From NCBI GenBank assembly GCA_032718475.1, contig JAUCBJ010001516.1:25303-89302 (forward strand): a stretch of 64,000 nt of DNA. Direction: 5' to 3'. The position numbers and the translations under genes were made by a program. The stretch comes from Nemertoderma westbladi (lineage: Eukaryota > Xenacoelomorpha > Nemertodermatida > Nemertodermatidae). Below the pieces are notes generated by a model, which was not told the DNA's origin, did not search any database, and saw only the letters and a list, made by a program, of their open reading frames with translations. The first letter of the stretch is position 1, and every line of letters starts with the position of its first letter. Below are positions 1 through 12,600 of this stretch, piece after piece.

Positions 1-156
1 GATAAATCGGGATCCCTCCTGGATCCCGTCACAACAGGGGTAGTCCCTGTAGCTCACACTAATTTATTATCAGACTGAACAAAAAGCTTTTACTTGACTT
101 GTACTCTCTCCTACGTCTTGCTTCACGGGCCGCTAGGCCCGTCTCTATTTAAGTTT
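1..156. other. unassigned intronic sequence
   Basis: No coding exon is visible. On the - strand the first 40 bases carry TGTGACGGGATCC followed closely by GGATCCCGA. A similar pair of words recurs near 42,690-42,715, so this is probably the edge of a dispersed repeat. Confidence 0.3.
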
Positions 157-392
157 CAAGAAGCAAACAGTCGGCCGAAGCCGGAGGCGACCCGAAGGCT
201 CCTCTTTCGATAGCTGCTACCCGAGGGTAGGGGTGGGCGCTACTCCTATCCCAAGATTTGCTCCCAGTTATTTAACTGGTACTCATTTTATCGACCCCAG
301 TGGATGAAAGGCAGAGTGGACCCTGGCGGGGCTGAACCTACAACCAATAGATTGCAGGCCCGGCGCTCAACCAACTGATCTACCCCGCCGTA
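157..392 (-). mobile_element. tRNA-derived SINE with Ceph-like core
   Basis: Read on the - strand, the head (about 390 downward) looks like a tRNA: an A-box-like TAGATCAGTTGGTTGAG, then a B-box-like GTAGGTTCAGCCCC. It is followed by a segment containing CTTTCATCC and GGGGTCGATAAAATGAG, which resembles the conserved central domain of cephalopod-type SINEs. The insertion is bounded by a perfect 11-bp direct repeat TATTTAAGTTT at 146-156 and 393-403, which I read as the target-site duplication. The anticodon arm is not functional-looking, so this is a SINE and not a tRNA gene. The family name is inferred from memory of the core motif. Confidence 0.8.
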
Positions 393-507
393 TATTTAAG
401 TTTAAGTTTTAAAAAAAAAAATAAAGGTATAAATAAATAAATAATTATTTCATAATGTATTTTATAATACAATTTATATTATATATATATTATTATTTCG
501 GTTATAG

Positions 508-636
508 GCATGCCCTAGCATAACCCTTTACGAGGATATAAACTATGAAGGACTGTCGAAAACCTTTAACTCTGCTGCTGATTATTTGATGCTAACAACA
601 GGGAATGATCTCGATCAGAAAACGTCTAGTGTCAAG
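508..636 (+). CDS. crystallin exon 1 in window (domain 1, motif 1)
   Basis: AG acceptor at 506-507, GTACGT donor at 637; 43 codons, phase 0 at both ends. It encodes the first Greek key, with Cys at residue 2, strand ITLYEDINYEG and end TSSVK. The ATG at 509 is out of frame, so this is an internal exon and the start codon is upstream of the window. Confidence 0.92.
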
Positions 637-3600
637 GTACGTTAGATTGTGTTGCTTGTCATATTATACGAACGGATGAAGTGGTAGGCATTATTCATAA
701 TAAAATTATATTCATATCATATTATAAAACAATGATCTCATTTCAGAATGCAAGAATCAGACGCATACGATCAGACATTTCCTGAGCACTCGTGATATTA
801 AATGTCATAATTTTGGTTTTCTTTGAGTTAAAAAATGACCAACACTAGAACCAGGGTGCTTCTTATGAGCAGAATGAGCTGAGGAGCCGTTGTGCTCCCT
901 CTGGTGATTCTGAGACCCCAAGTCATCTGCAATGTCCAGATCAGTTAGGTACTTGGGTGGATTTCCTCCTTGGGTGGTTGAGGCAATTTGCGGACGTTTT
1001 TTCATGCCATTTTTATTATGATGGTCTAAGGACATACGCACGCAATCCATCTATTAATGCAGCACCAGTAGGTGCAGCATTAATAGATGGATAACACACA
1101 AATAGATGTAAGAACTGGCCGTTGATGCTCAAGAAACCCGACTATTACATGAAACAAATCAATCAATGTATAAAAACCTTCCGATATATTCTCTTTCGTA
1201 ATATAAATAATGTAATAATATATATAATACTATATCACCTATATCTACTGATATAAATCCGACGGTCTACATCCGAAATTGTCACACATTTCCAAAACTA
1301 CCACCTATCTAGCTATCTAATGTGTACCGTCCTGTCCAGCATTCGGTCTCACATCAGTCAGTTAAAGCCCTACTGTATGTATATATTGTACATTGTATAT
1401 TATAATGTATGAACCGGGGGTATCATAACCAGTCAGGGCCTTACACAGATCTTATGAAAATTTTTAGCATTGGAAAATGCGGATAGAGGTTTGGTCTCTA
1501 TTGTCTGCTGCATGTACAGTTGGATTCATTAATATTCCAATTCCAACATTACCACTATTTTCTGTTGAGGCGAGCACAAGTCGCCAATATCTTCCCATGC
1601 CCTTTCTTAGTCTGACCGAATCAGTGTTACCTGTATGTATTTGGTGTTCTTTAAAAACCCACAACACTAAGGCCAAGCTTGTCTTCCAAGTCTGTCAGCA
1701 TGCCTTATCTTATTGCTTATTGGGGATGGGTATCAGTGTGAGGCTAATCTAGTAATTTGCCTCGGTTATTCAATGACTACAATGTGTACTAATGTTGCAC
1801 CTTGGTGTAGTGGTGTAGATTGAATTCACATGCACCTCTCATGTGGTCGTGGGTTCGATCCCTGTTGGGGCCAGAGCAGTTTTAGTTTATGCATGAGTGC
1901 TTTAAAGAGGGTAGCCAGGCTCTGCTTTGCATCCTTAAATTGTAGCTAAATGCCTACTGGTGTTTCCTCTAGGGGTATATATAGTTCAGGGGGACCACAC
2001 TGGAAATAGGTCATCATGGCCTAACAGCTGAAGAACACATGTTTGGTGTGAAACATGTAACCTCCTATTCCTGAATTCCTCTCCCCTCACAATCTGGCCT
2101 CCCTGGCAAAATATCAAACATATTCCAAAAACCCATCCTCCTGTATCTTTATGGTATTCCATGACAGTTTAGCTCAAACAAAGTTGGAGATTTAGTCAGA
2201 CTGATTATGATGAAATTTATAATGTTGTATTGTTAGTTTATTATTATTTATATGAATTACAAGCATTAACATTAAAACCTATTTTAAAACAGGTTCATTG
2301 CGGTTCTTGGATTCTCTTTGAGCATCTTTCGTGGGGTGCTGGTCTTTACGTGGTATTAAAGCCTGGAGACTATCCGACTCCTTATCAGTGGGACGCATTG
2401 CTTGAGGACAAAGTAAGGTCAATTCGTCCCTTACCTGAGGTTAGTGACAGTAATTCAGTAGTTCTAGATTCACATAATTTATAATTTATTATAACAAAAT
2501 AGTGAATAGGGTTCCTTATTCATCTTAAACTCATGCCGATGATGTATTAATATTCTGTTCCGGGACCTATACTATACATTGAATCAGGAACGCAGTCACT
2601 TGAAGAGGTGGTAATCAAGCGACAACTGAAATTCTGGAAAACTATGATGTCAAAATATAACAACTCGATTTATAAACAAGTAATTGAACTCTGTAAATAC
2701 ACCCCATATGTAAAACAATACAGGGAGTTAACCAATTACTATGGCGATAAACATGTTGTTGCAGCAGCCTTATCTAGAGATCTAAAAGACTACATCACTC
2801 ACACCAATCAAACACTCAACATAGTTAATATATTACTATGTGAAAATAAACCCGACCCTGGAGAAATTAGTATATATAAACAAACAGTTGGTCGGAACTG
2901 GAGAAGGAAATAACAAAATTCCGAGTTGGCTCACATTCGCTGGGCTTAGAAACCGGACGTTGGAAACAAATTCCAAAGGAGAGGAGATTGTGTACTGAAT
3001 GCAACAAGTTAGAGTTTACGGCAACATCGATGATGAGAGACACCGTATATTCGAATGTATAACAACCTCAGGTACACGGGGGTTAATACAGTCTTATTCT
3101 GTAAATGATTTAACTGATTTTTTTGGAAACCAAGAAGCAGTGTATGACTTTTTTAGAAATCATGTCATTTGAACAATAACGCAACATTTTGAATATTATA
3201 CACCATCTCTCATAGAGGAGTGATGGTGTAAAAGTATAAATATTAACATTGGTCACGTCTTTTGTTCCCTTTTTCTGTTATGCAGTAAATAATTATTATA
3301 TATTATACTTTATGTATTATTTATATTTTATTGAGTGCTTGAATATCCCTGCTAATTGCTTATGATTCTGTGCATTTTACTAATCTTATAATTATTTTTT
3401 TATTTATGTATTGTATCACCAAGCCGCTGATGACGTAGTCAATAAAACAATCTAATCTAATCTATATCATATCAATGATATTTATGTAATGGTTACACGG
3501 TAACCTAATTGAAAAGAACAAAGCCATGAATCGCTGCAATTCTTATGTGACAATTACAGATATAAAGTCGATAAACGCCCCCTAGCGACAGACAAAGGAA

Positions 3601-6600
3601 CTGTCAAACTCTGTCTGTGTGCTCGTAGGTTACTACTACCAAATTTCAAATGAATCTGATGGTTCGTTCTATAATTACCATTATTTTTACGTTTCTGTCA
3701 ATTCGCCCCCTAAATATCTAAACTTTTGATAGACTACATGTGTACTAAGTTTGGTTCCATTTCATCAATAATTCACTGACTTATTAGCATTTAAACATTC
3801 CTGCCACGAACAAACACAGCCACCTCCCAGCCAGCCACAAAGAAACAAACTAATAATAATAGCTGCAGGAACTCGAGAGGAGCTCCAGTGATAATATCAA
3901 TTTTAAATATAGCATGAGAAACACAATGTTCAGTTAGGCCCGCCGCACACTAGAGATGCAAGATGCACAATGGAAGACGCAAGATGCAAAAAAGGAAATC
4001 CTCGATGTTCTATTTTAGCATCTTGCATCTCGAATTGTAGAATACATGGAAGACTATGGGAGGCCATACACTAGAGATGCAAGATGCATGATACATTATT
4101 TGAAAATTACATTAAAATAATCAAAGTAATATTAGCGTGTGTTGCCACCCAATATTATATTATACTGTAGCATGGTGTGATTATCAGTTTTTCCTTCGCT
4201 CCAATCGCTTTTCTAAACTTAGTGCTATATTTTCGGATGTTTCCATCAATTAGGGCCAAAAGTGCACAAATGTACCAACGGACCTGCGAGTATAATAATT
4301 CGCAAATTTCTGTTGTCGGGATCATGTCGCAGTTGATAATACAACTTTGCCATAACGCCAGCCACAGGTCTCTTGAAAATTATTTGATGTATCCAATGAG
4401 GTTATTTTGACCCCACAACATATACAGAAACAGTTTCAATAACTTCATCATCACTGTTATCCATTTAAAATTAAATGATATGTGGATGGTCAAAAATGCC
4501 ATAAATAAATAGTATAAAAGCTATCAATATATAAAATAAAATACAATGCATCTTGCATCTCTAGTGTACGTAGGGAACGATTTTTCCATCTTGCATCCGG
4601 TATCTTTCATCTCGCATCGTGCATCTTGTATCTCTAATGTGCGGTGGGCCTAAGTGCGGCCGTGCCTGAGCACTAAGGCAATGAAAAGAGATATATATAG
4701 GAGACCAAATCAACCACTTCAGATTAATTGTAACACCAGACGTTTAGATCCAACCGTCTGTCTGCCATGCATGGTTAGCATGCAGAGAGTGGAGAGTAGT
4801 GGTGCAGCGCTGGTTCACGCCATTACTGATATGTTACTCATTATATCACCAGACTGCTGTTAAACCATCCTTACTTCTGGCGTAGTATATTTGTGTAATA
4901 CTGTATTTATCACTAAAAAAAGTAAAGGACCCACTTGGATACAATCCATGTTACATTGAAATATTGTAAGGTGAATTATAATTGTTTTTACAAAACTCCA
5001 TCAGCAAATTATCCATATTCTCCAGTGGGGGGTGATTGGAAGTACATAGATCCGCGGTATGGTGAAGGGTGATGCTGCACCCAATTATCTGGTAAAAAAT
5101 ATCCTGATTTCCAAATATCCTGAAATATCCAGCATGGTTGTGGTGCCGCAATCCCTTAGGAGATTACTCCACATCACTCACCTCAACTTTGATTCAGGGG
5201 AAGTCACAGGCGAAGGTGATTGAGTTTATCTGTCCGCGGGGTTCACCATGGATACTGTTTTACCCATTCCCATCCACCAGAACTGGGTTTATGATCCAAG
5301 TTTCACCTCCAGACATACTGTCTGAGGTGAAGCATATATATATGAAATGGCCATACAAGTACAGTCTCAGTTCTAGGTGTCCTGCTATTCAGTCCACCCT
5401 ACAGACTAATAACAAGTAATGTATGCCCCTGGTACTTGTAATGTCTGAATAGCTAAGTATATCTCACTGACTTGAGCAAAGATACTGAATAAGTTTTGGT
5501 ATGGTGCGAGAGATACCACCAGATGTGCTTGGCGATTCCATAACTACAGAAAACGGTTCCAAAGGATTCGGTTTTATCTAAATAACAATATTACATCTTT
5601 TCATAGGATGGTATAACAGTGTTTAGTGGACCAAATTATGAAGATACAGCATTCGACTTTACGACTGATGTCAGTGATCTAGTAATTCGTCATACAGCTG
5701 TAAACAATCAAATTAGCTCTGTGATTGTGACTGCAGGACTTTGGAGACTTTATGAGTAAGTATATCCATAAAATATTTTAATGGAAAATCCATATTGAAA
5801 AGAGGGTAAAACTGCTGGCTCTCTGATTATGAACATAATATTATAACGCTTTTTACTCTCAAATTTTTACATAGAATACTTGTATAAAAAGATACATATT
5901 GTCTGTCCTATTGGACAGTAGTAGTAGTGAACGGTTATGGCCCGTTCAGTCTTTAATTGATCTAATTATTATCAAACACAGCTCTATAATAATCACAAAT
6001 ATAGTTAGATTTGCTAATTAATTAAATTAAATTAGAGCACAATATAAATCAGTGACCAATTTATCACTAACAACATTTAATCAAATTATTACAGTATATA
6101 TCAACAATTTCACTATTATTGAATTCGCATAAATTTAAGTAATTATTAGATGCAAAAAGCCCGTCTACACTCGAGAAATTTACACCAATATATTTGGATC
6201 TAACACAATCTGAGTGCGGACAATAAAGGAGTACGTGCTCTTCATTTCTGTATTGACTGTGAGTCGCAGTGACATGTCCTTTGTGCAGCCGGGATATGGT
6301 TCCACCGCACCGGTCTACTTTCAGTTTATGAGAGCTTACACGGATACTGGTAAAATGATACGTTTATAATCAGGTACAAATGGTTTATATATTTGATAAA
6401 TTGGATGCACACTTAATAACGAGTTAATAACTAGTAACAAATTTAGATGCACTATTTGGTTTAATTAAGATCCTAGTACGAACTATATTCAGTGGGTCAG
6501 AGACACGATAATCTAGATATTTAGATAGGATATTATAACCCGGTGTATTGGCCAACCTAGACATTTTATATATAATACAAATAGGTAAATCGTCGTCAGT

Positions 6601-9600
6601 TAATTTCAATAGCCAATCCATAACTCGTTTCCTAGAGTTCAGAATGTAATGTTTTAACGTCGGAATCCCCTTTCTCTTGAAGGCAGACATCCGTGGGTGT
6701 TTGTATGCGGACAGAAAGTAGGATTTTTAGGAGCTTATGATACATTTTTTCAATCACCTTATAATCGTTACACAACCAGGATTCTGATCAATATTTTAAA
6801 GATGAGATAACACAAGCATTAAAAACCTGCAGATCCATATATTAGAGATGAGAAAACACAAGCATTAAATACCTGCAGATCCATATATTAGAGATGAGAA
6901 AACACAAGCATTAAAAACCTGCAGATCCATATATTAAAGATGAGTTAACACAAGCATTAAAAACCTGCTGGTTTAGAGGGAAGGAAATTGAGGAGTTTTT
7001 GCTGCAAAATATAATAAAATAACTAATTGATTTTTCACACCTGGATTCATGAATTTTTAGAATGGTACTTAGTTTACAGTTAGCTGTAAGATTTTTAAGA
7101 TCCTCCTTGGCATCTGTTTAGAGAAACCCATTGTTTCAGCTGACACAAACCACCTGAACGGTATAGCTATAATGACCCATTTCCAAGGTGAAGTACTGTA
7201 ACCAGATGTCAATAAACAATAACTATCACCAATTATATAACATATATTATAACATTATAATGTCTGCCCAAATTGATACAACTATTTTGATAGAGTTAAA
7301 TAAGGAGATAATTCTCGAAGATGTTGAAAAAATATAAATGGTCCGTTTCGTTAAGTATAATATTGTAGAGGTGGATAATACAGTAGAGGTGGATCATTTA
7401 AGCGTAGCTGTTCTAGAAAGTGGGGGGTCCCTAAATAAGATTATTAAAACACAACGTAATAAACCAAGGGGGGGGGGGGGGGGGGGGCACATACAATTAT
7501 TTTTTTTATTTTGGATGTAGTTAGTTGTGCATGTACAATGTATTGAACTTAGGTATGTTGTTACTGCTTTGATTTGTCAGTACCAGGTCGCCTTGGTTAA
7601 GTTGTGGGAATTAATCAGTATATTTTTCATAATAGTACACATAATAGCATGCTACTTTTGATAGTTTAATAATTAATACTACCATCACTACCAAGTATAC
7701 TGTAGAGCTAGGTTGAGCTATTATTAATAATATTTTAAATATTTTCAGGGATATTGACTATCATGGCTGGTACGTTGATCTTCCCCCAGGATTCTATCCA
7801 TTTTTTGATACTAATACTTACGTTCGCGCTGGAGACAATACTGTCTCATCATTGAAACGCATGGAACAGACAGTCGATAATTCAGTTTGCCACATCCACG
7901 ATATAACCATTTACAGTGAGAAAAACTTTGAGGTAATGTGCAAATGAAGAAGAAACACAGTATGCATTTTTATAACGAATATTTTATTATTTAGCCAATT
8001 TCGACATAATATCCCTTGATAGATACCATGTTTTTAAGACTATATACAGTTGGTGTCTCAAAGTGCATCTGTTCCTTGAGATTTTCTCAAAATTGTTCTA
8101 AAAGTGTCTTACATTACACCCAACGGCTGCTTTGAATTCTTGTAGACACTTTTAGTTGGGAATCTCAAAGTAATTTCCTGCTTTTAGGCACTTTGAATTC
8201 TTTGAGAAATATCACTTTGATGTAATTTGCGACAATTTGAATTCTTTGAGAAAATAAACTTCGAGGCATTCCTGATTGACAGCTAGTGCTAAGGTAACTG
8301 CCATCTGGAACTCTTTGGAACTTTGCTTGTTCATCTACTCCCCCGGATAGGTGACGTTTGCTCAACATCAGGAAGAGCTATGAGGTCGTAGTTATCAGGC
8401 TCTAATGCTGAATGCAACAAGTAGATGCGCTTGGTTTTTTCTGGTCCTGATTTACCCAGAGGGTGCTCATCCTCTGAGTCCTCCGAATCAGGCTCCGCTG
8501 AAGCTTGTAAATCCTGCTCGTCATAAATATTATCCAGGTCGTCCTCAGACTCAAAATTAGACGCAAGTACACTCTCTAATGCTTCCTCCATCAACAAACA
8601 AACGCTCTTTCGCTTCAGCATTTTCAGGCCATTTCACTATCAGACTAAGGCAATGGAACTAATGCAACAGTCTAACGCAATGCAAGCAGTAGGCTACCAG
8701 TAGCACTACCAGTAGGCTATTCAATTCAGTTTACCGTATTACAAAGTACAGTGTCCCGGTACTATTCAGTACCGTTTACTTTGTTACAGTAGTGTGTAGT
8801 GTAGGCCTACTTATATGTGATTCCAAATTTTTTAAAAATTAGTGCAGGGCCTACTTCGACATTTCGCGGCAAAGTTCACCCACAAATATACCGTCTACCT
8901 TATTACAGTGTAATTATAAGTGATTTCAATGAAACAATTAAAATATAACATTTAAATTCACATGGGTGCCAAAACGGTGCTATAACTTGAAAACATTAAA
9001 AAAACAAAACATTAACTTAAAAAAGATACGAACATTTCGTTTTCGGATTCCGAAAGAGGATAGATTTTTAGGAAAAGTTAAGGAATTTCGGAATGGTGAA
9101 CTCCAGTCAAACTGAATGAAAATAAATATATTAAAATAAAAAATACCAATAATATAACAAATTCAAATTCTAAAAAATGCTTCTGGCTTCCATTCTAAAC
9201 TATATAATAATGAGCTTGGTCATTTAGAATGAAATAAATAAATAAATCAGCAACTAAAAATTGTACATTTATCTAAAAAAATTTCAGTTCAGATGTTACA
9301 AAGATGGTAGGGAATTCTACCATTATAAAATGACAAATTTGTATCCTACCCTAACACAACCCCACTCCACAACACGACAACTTCGCTACAACATAACCCA
9401 ATCAACAAAATCTTCCACACCCTAATTGAACCTACCCACTCAACCACTTACACAAATTACACGACTCCACTACAGCCTACTCCCACTTCACATTAAACTA
9501 ACCCACCATACCACCATTTTATAATAATTATGTTGCGATTTCAGGGCCGTGAACTTAGCGCAAACGGAGATTGCGATCTAACTGCTTTTCAACGACGTGG

Positions 9601-12600
9601 TATGGACAACATGGGAATGAGTTTCAAAATAAAGTGCGGCCTGTTAGTATTATAATTTCTTACTACCAAGTATACCGAATACCAGTTATTTATTTTGAAG
9701 GTTTCATCTAATACATCCATCATCCGCTTATTTGACAATAAATATTGTATTTTTCTGCACCATTTGTAGGTGGTTCACTAAAAGTGTACCTTTTCAACTT
9801 AATTTAAACATATTAAACACTGTAGCATTTCTTTCACGTTTTGTGCGCATAGGTTTTTTTTATTGAATACGTTTTGAGGATATAACTTGTAAATTATTTT
9901 GTTCAGAAGGATAAGTATTACCTACTGGTATGTAGTAATCGTTTTTAAAGCTTGGTACAGTTGTTGATCGAAATTAAAATTTCATTAAATTTCGTAACTT
10001 TTAGTTTTTTTACACACTGTGTAATTTATTGTAGTTTTTTTCTACTGAACATAGAAATTCTTACTTTTTTGAAACATTTATGGCTATATTTTGGTGATCA
10101 TTATCTGGAGAGAACAAAGGGTCATAGTGGGTCTAAATCAGTTGTAAAACATCAAATATTCAATGTATTAATATAATCCAATACAAAGGGTGGAAATTAA
10201 TTAATTATTAAAATAATTAGGGGGAAAATAAATATCTAGAGAAATAATTACTGAGAGAAATAAATAACAGCACCAAACATCAGACACTAGACAATACCAT
10301 GACAAAACGCTCATTATAGTACAATCAAACTCGTTTATACTGCGCCTAACACGTAGTGTGTATGCTGACTAAGTTGATGGCGATTAAGTGGATACTGCTT
10401 TGAGAAGTAAAGCCCTAATATAAGGAATGTTTGTGGATATATTGGATATATCATATGGGATAATATATCACATGAAAGATTTACCTTTTGAAAGATATGG
10501 AACTCTTTCCATATCTAGCCACATTGCAGGAAAGAGGAAACAAAATAAAAGGATGGCTTTCACTACCCGACAACCATTGGCTAAATGGTACAATTGTATG
10601 ACATGTGGATGTGGCAAGTTGCAATGAGGCATGCAGCACTTTGTCGAAGTAGCATTGTTTATGCATGGTACCATAGCCCCATTTCTAGTTAGACAAAAAC
10701 AGTCTTTATTACTTATGAATTTCCACATTTGTGACTCCACTCCATAAAGAAAAATTACACTTCATTAATAGGTGGATTTTATACCAGGGTGCATTTTTGG
10801 ATAATGCTGAAATATTCGGGCCTGGCGACTACAATGACCCGTATAACCTGAGACACTGGATGGCTTCTGTTTCATCAATGAGGGCTGTTCCTGATGTGAG
10901 TTTTAATAATAAAGATTATAATAAATAATAATATATTTAATCATAAGTGGATGTGTCATCAAACACGATCTTCATAATATAATAATATAATAGTATCATC
11001 ATGTCCTTACAATATAGAACAAATAATCGCTCAATCAATCACAGCCTTCAATTTCTATAACCTTTCATCTTCTTATTTTACCTTAATAGGAAATTAAGTA
11101 CCTGTTGTCGTGTTTTGTAGCTTTTCCAGCTATCTATTTAAATCGATATATCGACTTTTTCGAGATTCAGTAATACAAGAGGTTTATAGTATTATCATTG
11201 CCGTAACCATAATGTTAAAAACCAGTATTATTCTTGCAGCTGTTAACAGATAACAGAGCCAGTTATTCAGTCAAAGTAAGAATTCACTCGGAACACTGAA
11301 TAAACACTTTATATTGGACAGTATAGAGAGTTAACGTCTTCTTCATCATGACTCTCTGATAATCGGTGGGCCTTGTAATCATAATGAAAAACCACTCAAA
11401 CGGCAGATAAGTAAAGAAATATCTTTATTCAGAGATAACAAGGACTGTGAACTCTTGAACCCTTAACAAAATTAGTTATCCAAGTTACACAAGGCCTATG
11501 GGAAATGGATTCTTTAGAAATCTCTGTAAAAACCTCACACGAAAGAAAAGTGGTGATTATTAACTCTAGAATTTGCCTATCTCAAAACAGAAAAATTTTT
11601 ACAGCTGTCTTAAAAGCTGTCTGTAGGGAAAAACAGTCTCGGTTCACTTGTTTCCACCCTTGCATCTGCCCGTAATGTTTCTACCGATATTTTCGGCTGC
11701 AACAAAGTTGAAGTGTGTTCTCATTACCAAAGTTTCGAAGCAAAGCAAGAAAGGCTAAATCTGTATTTTGCGGTCTTTTTTCCGAAATACTTATTTTACG
11801 GTTTTTCACAAATACCAATAATCTTTTGGTCTTTATCTTTTTCATAACGGTATATTCTCAAAGACTTTGAATTACTGTATTAGGTCTTTGCTCTATTGCA
11901 AAGGGGACTGATAGAGAGGAGGACGAATGTCGGGAGAGAATGGGCATCAGAATGAGCGGAACTCTTGGAACTACTCAACCTAAACAGAAATGTAAAAAAG
12001 ACTAAATAAAGACGTGCGTTGCTGTTGCGAGACAGCAACGCATTGACCCCAGATCGCAATGTCGATGCATGCAAGAGGGCAGGATGGGGTTAAATACATG
12101 GGCCATGTCCCTGATAAACATGACACCGATTTTAATTTATCAGTGTTACAAGCGCTGGGAGGTGCATTGGAACAACTATTGTAATGTTAACTATTAACTA
12201 TTGATATAACTCCTGTTTTTAAGAAGGGAGATGCTACGCTTTATTCCAATTAGAGGCCAGTTTCTATTACCAGTTCCTTATTTCGTGTTCCAGAACATAT
12301 TATCGTTGAAGATTTATTGCAATTTCTGAAAGAAAATGATTTAATTACTAATGATCAATTTGGATTCATGCAAAGACGTTGTAGTACTGAATCACAGCTT
12401 CTCGATTGTACTTTTCAATGGGCAAATGCTATCAATGATACGAAATTTATTGATATTGCATATACCGATTATGCTAAAGCATTTGATTCTGTTGTAACTA
12501 AGAAATTATTGCTTTACAAATTTAAATGTTAGGGTGTTTGCGATAATATATATATACATTATACATGGTTTGAAAATTATTTAATTAATAGGGTGCAAAG

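Larger units (their letters stand above)
790..2105 (-). mobile_element. decayed RTE-like LINE copy interrupted by a SINE
   Basis: Three colinear pieces on the - strand match the RTE-like family seen better at 20-22, 41 and 43-44 kb. Near 2105-2045 is the 5' word AGGGAGGCCAGATTGTGAG, also at 41,112. At 1690-1464 is an endonuclease piece with SGNVGIGILMNPT. At 1050-790 is a reverse transcriptase piece with KYLTDLDIADDLG. Frames are broken and much sequence between is missing. A SINE sits between the first two pieces. Confidence 0.7.

Noticed and set aside
1794-1870. tRNA gene
   Set aside because: Promoter boxes are present, but the stems do not pair and the head is repeated at 47,071. It is a SINE. 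The same applies to 300-392.
2408-2418. GTAAGG as donor of crystallin exon 2
   Set aside because: It would remove the conserved RSIRPLPE strand. The donor at 2440 keeps it and gives correct phase to exon 3.
3420-3450. CTGATGA near AATAAAAC as a second hammerhead core
   Set aside because: GAAAC is absent (AAAAC instead) and no stems can be formed. It is part of the LINE 3' tail.
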